A stretch of DNA of 64,000 nucleotides, from assembly GCA_035626815.1 (NCBI GenBank), contig DASPMY010000044.1, forward strand, positions 62,001 to 126,000, read 5' to 3'. This DNA comes from Croceibacterium_A sp035626815. Its GTDB lineage: Bacteria; Pseudomonadota; Alphaproteobacteria; Sphingomonadales; Sphingomonadaceae. Shown here in pieces: positions 62,530 to 64,000 of the stretch. The position numbers were made by a program, and so were the translations under genes. Position 1 is the stretch's first letter. Each line of letters opens with the position of its first letter. Under the pieces are notes generated by a model, which did no database searches, was not told the DNA's origin, and saw only the letters and a list, made by a program, of their open reading frames with translations.

Positions 62530-62595
62530 ACGAGGGTGAATTACGATTTGACGCCGGGGCCCGCTGGGATGCCACGGTGGTCCACACCCTCGGTA

Positions 62596-62621
62596 CAAGT
62601 CCCTCAAGTCCCTAAGTCCCC
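62596..62621 (-). repeat. Right GGACTT repeat cluster, inverted relative to the left
   Basis: CAAGTCCC-T-CAAGTCCC-TAAGTCCCC reads, on the other strand, GGGGACTTAGGGACTTGAGGGACTTG. The first part matches the left cluster except for one inserted G. It lies between the recombinase and the zinc-finger gene. Confidence 0.7.
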
Positions 62622-62631
62622 GCGCCGGGTA

Positions 62632-62883
62632 TTAGAGTTCCTTCAGCGCCTCCAAATCCTCTTGGGTCTTGGTGAGAATACCGGCAAAGCAGTCATCGCA
62701 GTATTTTTTGGCCCCAGCGAAAGGGGATCGTAGCTGAGGAATTTCAAAGCACTTGGTCCCCTTCTGCAAAGAAGCCTTGCACCTCTTGCATTCGCTGGCG
62801 CGCTCAACGACGGCCCGCCGGGGCGAACCCAACGATCCGCCGATTAGAGACGGGACTTTCCCTTTAGGCTTCGGAGCGTTCAT
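62632..62883 (-). CDS. Small zinc-finger-like protein
   Basis: This 83-residue protein has a basic N-terminus. Its cysteines are arranged as C32-x2-C35, C45 and C62-x2-C65, consistent with one zinc-binding module. The spacing recalls treble-clef or PARP-type fingers that bind DNA. The start lies inside the 3' end of the helicase gene (20-bp overlap), so the two are co-transcribed and the small protein may be a DNA-binding partner of the helicase. Function is not known. Confidence 0.62.
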   Translation of the reverse strand: MNAPKPKGKVPSLIGGSLGSPRRAVVERASECKRCKASLQKGTKCFEIPQLRSPFAGAKKYCDDCFAGILTKTQEDLEALKEL

Positions 62884-64000
62884 ATTCGGATTGAGCCTTC
62901 TTTACGCGACGAACCAAGGTTTGCAGGATGTCATCCAGCCCGGTCATGATTGCCTCAAAGTCCTCAGTAGAGCATGCATCTCGGTCTTTCCCCAACCGCT
63001 TTGAGATCTCCTGGTTCACCATCGTAATGGCAGCGATGAGATTATTCTTCCCAGTGAGCTTCAGGGACTTGTATGTAGTGATGAGATCCCGCCCAGTGAT
63101 CTTTAGACCCGCATGGTTCAAGAGTATCTTCGCCAACCGCGGACCTTGCTCATAAACCCGCTTTCGGATTTCTTGGAGCTGCCGTTGGGGTTGCACCGGA
63201 AAGCTAGGCGCTGCAGCGGTGCGTGCGATCGCGCCAGGCTTGGCGCGCCTCACTATCTGTTCCACCTCCGTTGCATCGAGCCCTAGGAGCGTCATCCGCT
63301 CCCGGAGCTCAGCAATGATGTGCTGGTCTTCGAGCGAAGTGAAATCTTCCTCCCAAAGGCTGTCGACGATTTCGCCACTCACGACGACCGACGTCTCGCC
63401 GGCACGAAGTCGGGTATCACCCTCCTGAACTCCTGCTGGAGTCTCGGGCTCCTCGCCACCAATGACCCTCTCCCAGAACGCCTCGTCGTCGTTCTCAAAC
63501 TGCTTGAACTCACTCAGACGCCGATCCAGATTCATCCCCAAATGGGTGACGATGTGGCCAAGGTTATCGGGATGGATCGGATCATTCTGAACAATGACGC
63601 GCATGATCCGGCCAACAAACTGAATGTAAGGAGCGAGTGTCCGGAACGGTCGGAAGATCGCGGCGACGCTCAGCTTGGGATGATCAAAACCTTCACCGAG
63701 CATCGAGACCTGCACAATGCAGTCCAGCGTGCCATTCCTTAGCGCGCCAAGCACCTTCTCCTGCTCATCAGGCTGTTGCTTGCTGTGGATAATCTCGGCG
63801 GTATAGCCACGCTCTTCGTATAGCGACCGCACGTCACGCGCGTGATTGATCGAGCAGGCCACGGCGATCAACTGGTGACGCGTGCCTGACTGCCGCAGCT
63901 CTTCCAGTTTTGCGAGGCTCGCATCGACAATATGCTTATTGCAGAGGGGTGCTAACGCTACTCCACGACTGAACCAGTCCTCTTCCTTTAGCTGCATGAC
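62864..64000 (-). CDS. SF2 (DEAD/DEAH) helicase, 3' part; runs off the window
   Basis: Only the C-terminal 378 or so residues are present; the 5' part lies beyond position 64000. The helicase C-domain is clear: HSKQQPDEQEKVLGALRNG, motif V VSMLGEGFDHPKLSVAAI and motif VI QFVGRIMRV. These match the UvrB/type III restriction-like group of SF2 helicases. A long helical tail with no recognised nuclease motif follows (LLGLDATEVEQIVRRAKPG ... ILLNHAGLKITGRDLI). It overlaps the small zinc-finger gene by 20 bp. A restriction, anti-phage or element-transfer role is possible; the missing N-terminus would be needed to say. Confidence 0.82.
   Translation of the reverse strand, partial: VMQLKEEDWFSRGVALAPLCNKHIVDASLAKLEELRQSGTRHQLIAVACSINHARDVRSLYEERGYTAEIIHSKQQPDEQEKVLGALRNGTLDCIVQVSMLGEGFDHPKLSVAAIFRPFRTLAPYIQFVGRIMRVIVQNDPIHPDNLGHIVTHLGMNLDRRLSEFKQFENDDEAFWERVIGGEEPETPAGVQEGDTRLRAGETSVVVSGEIVDSLWEEDFTSLEDQHIIAELRERMTLLGLDATEVEQIVRRAKPGAIARTAAAPSFPVQPQRQLQEIRKRVYEQGPRLAKILLNHAGLKITGRDLITTYKSLKLTGKNNLIAAITMVNQEISKRLGKDRDACSTEDFEAIMTGLDDILQTLVRRVKKAQSEYERSEA

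Larger units (their letters stand above)
57060..64000. mobile_element. Putative integrative element fragment (right end outside window)
   Basis: The serine recombinase, P-loop ATPase, XRE/RuvC pair, small proteins and helicase form a gene set typical of integrative elements. Codon and base composition vary from gene to gene and differ from the glycan island. No attachment-site pair is visible and the right end is not in the window, so the limits given are approximate; the left end could also lie near 54.0 kb. Confidence 0.5.

Noticed and set aside
57000..64000. CRISPR array or insertion sequence in the mobile region
   Set aside because: No regularly spaced identical repeats of array size and no transposase-like frame with terminal repeats were seen; the GGACTT clusters are too short and few.

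Overview
The window looks like a chromosomal segment of a sphingomonad-type alphaproteobacterium. It has two parts: a very GC-rich glycan-utilisation island (1 to about 53.95 kb) and a lower-GC, mosaic, mobile-element-like region (about 54.0 to 64.0 kb). The sphingomonad assignment is an inference. It rests on Caulobacter-type xylose (Weimberg) genes, a single TonB-dependent receptor with no SusD partner, and a mannonate dehydratase whose length and active-site numbering match the structurally studied Novosphingobium aromaticivorans enzyme.

Glycan island. A TonB-dependent receptor (4.2-7.5 kb) is divergent from a cupin/JmjC-like gene and two flavin-dependent 'tryptophan halogenase' genes (1-4.1 kb). 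Next come uronate genes (uxuB, uxaC, manD, kdgK; 7.6-12.6 kb). A depolymerase block follows (12.6-32.7 kb): GH31 with a PA14-like insert, GH35, GH29, three GH5 endoglucanase-like proteins, a GH5 mannanase-like protein, GH3, a type-B carboxylesterase, a FucP-like permease, GH27, a two-domain probable carbohydrate-binding protein and GH43. The xylose operon (32.8-39.7 kb) encodes XylX, XylA, XylB and XylC, then a SASA-type acetylesterase and an aldose epimerase. On the other strand lie GH67 alpha-glucuronidase, a LacI-family regulator and XylD (44.9-39.9 kb). Opposite them run two tandem GH3 enzymes, a hexuronate-type MFS permease, a GH10 xylanase and a second MFS permease (45.0-53.9 kb).

How it fits together. 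GH10, GH67, GH43 and GH3 would degrade glucuronoxylan. Xylose would be oxidised by XylB-XylC-XylD-XylX-XylA to 2-oxoglutarate, and glucuronate converted by UxaC-UxuB-ManD-KdgK to KDPG; the KDPG aldolase is not in the window. GH31, GH35, GH29, GH5 and the acetylesterase add a xyloglucan-like capacity, and GH27 plus the mannanase a galactomannan-like one. A 14-bp palindrome close to TGGTAGCGCTATCA occurs at eight promoter regions, seven of them divergent. It resembles the Caulobacter xylose operator, so I infer that the LacI protein (XylR) controls the whole island. GH67, xylR and xylD appear to form one operon behind such an operator, which implies autoregulation.

Low-GC region. An NMT1/THI5-type ABC transporter (54.4-57.0 kb) is followed by an unrecognised four-TM protein and by a RuvC-fold protein with apparently substituted catalytic acids, coupled to an XRE regulator. 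Then come a P-loop ATPase, a large serine recombinase bracketed by oppositely oriented GGACTT-repeat clusters, two small proteins and the 3' part of an SF2 helicase gene running off the window. I saw no rRNA, credible tRNA, CRISPR array or recognisable insertion sequence.
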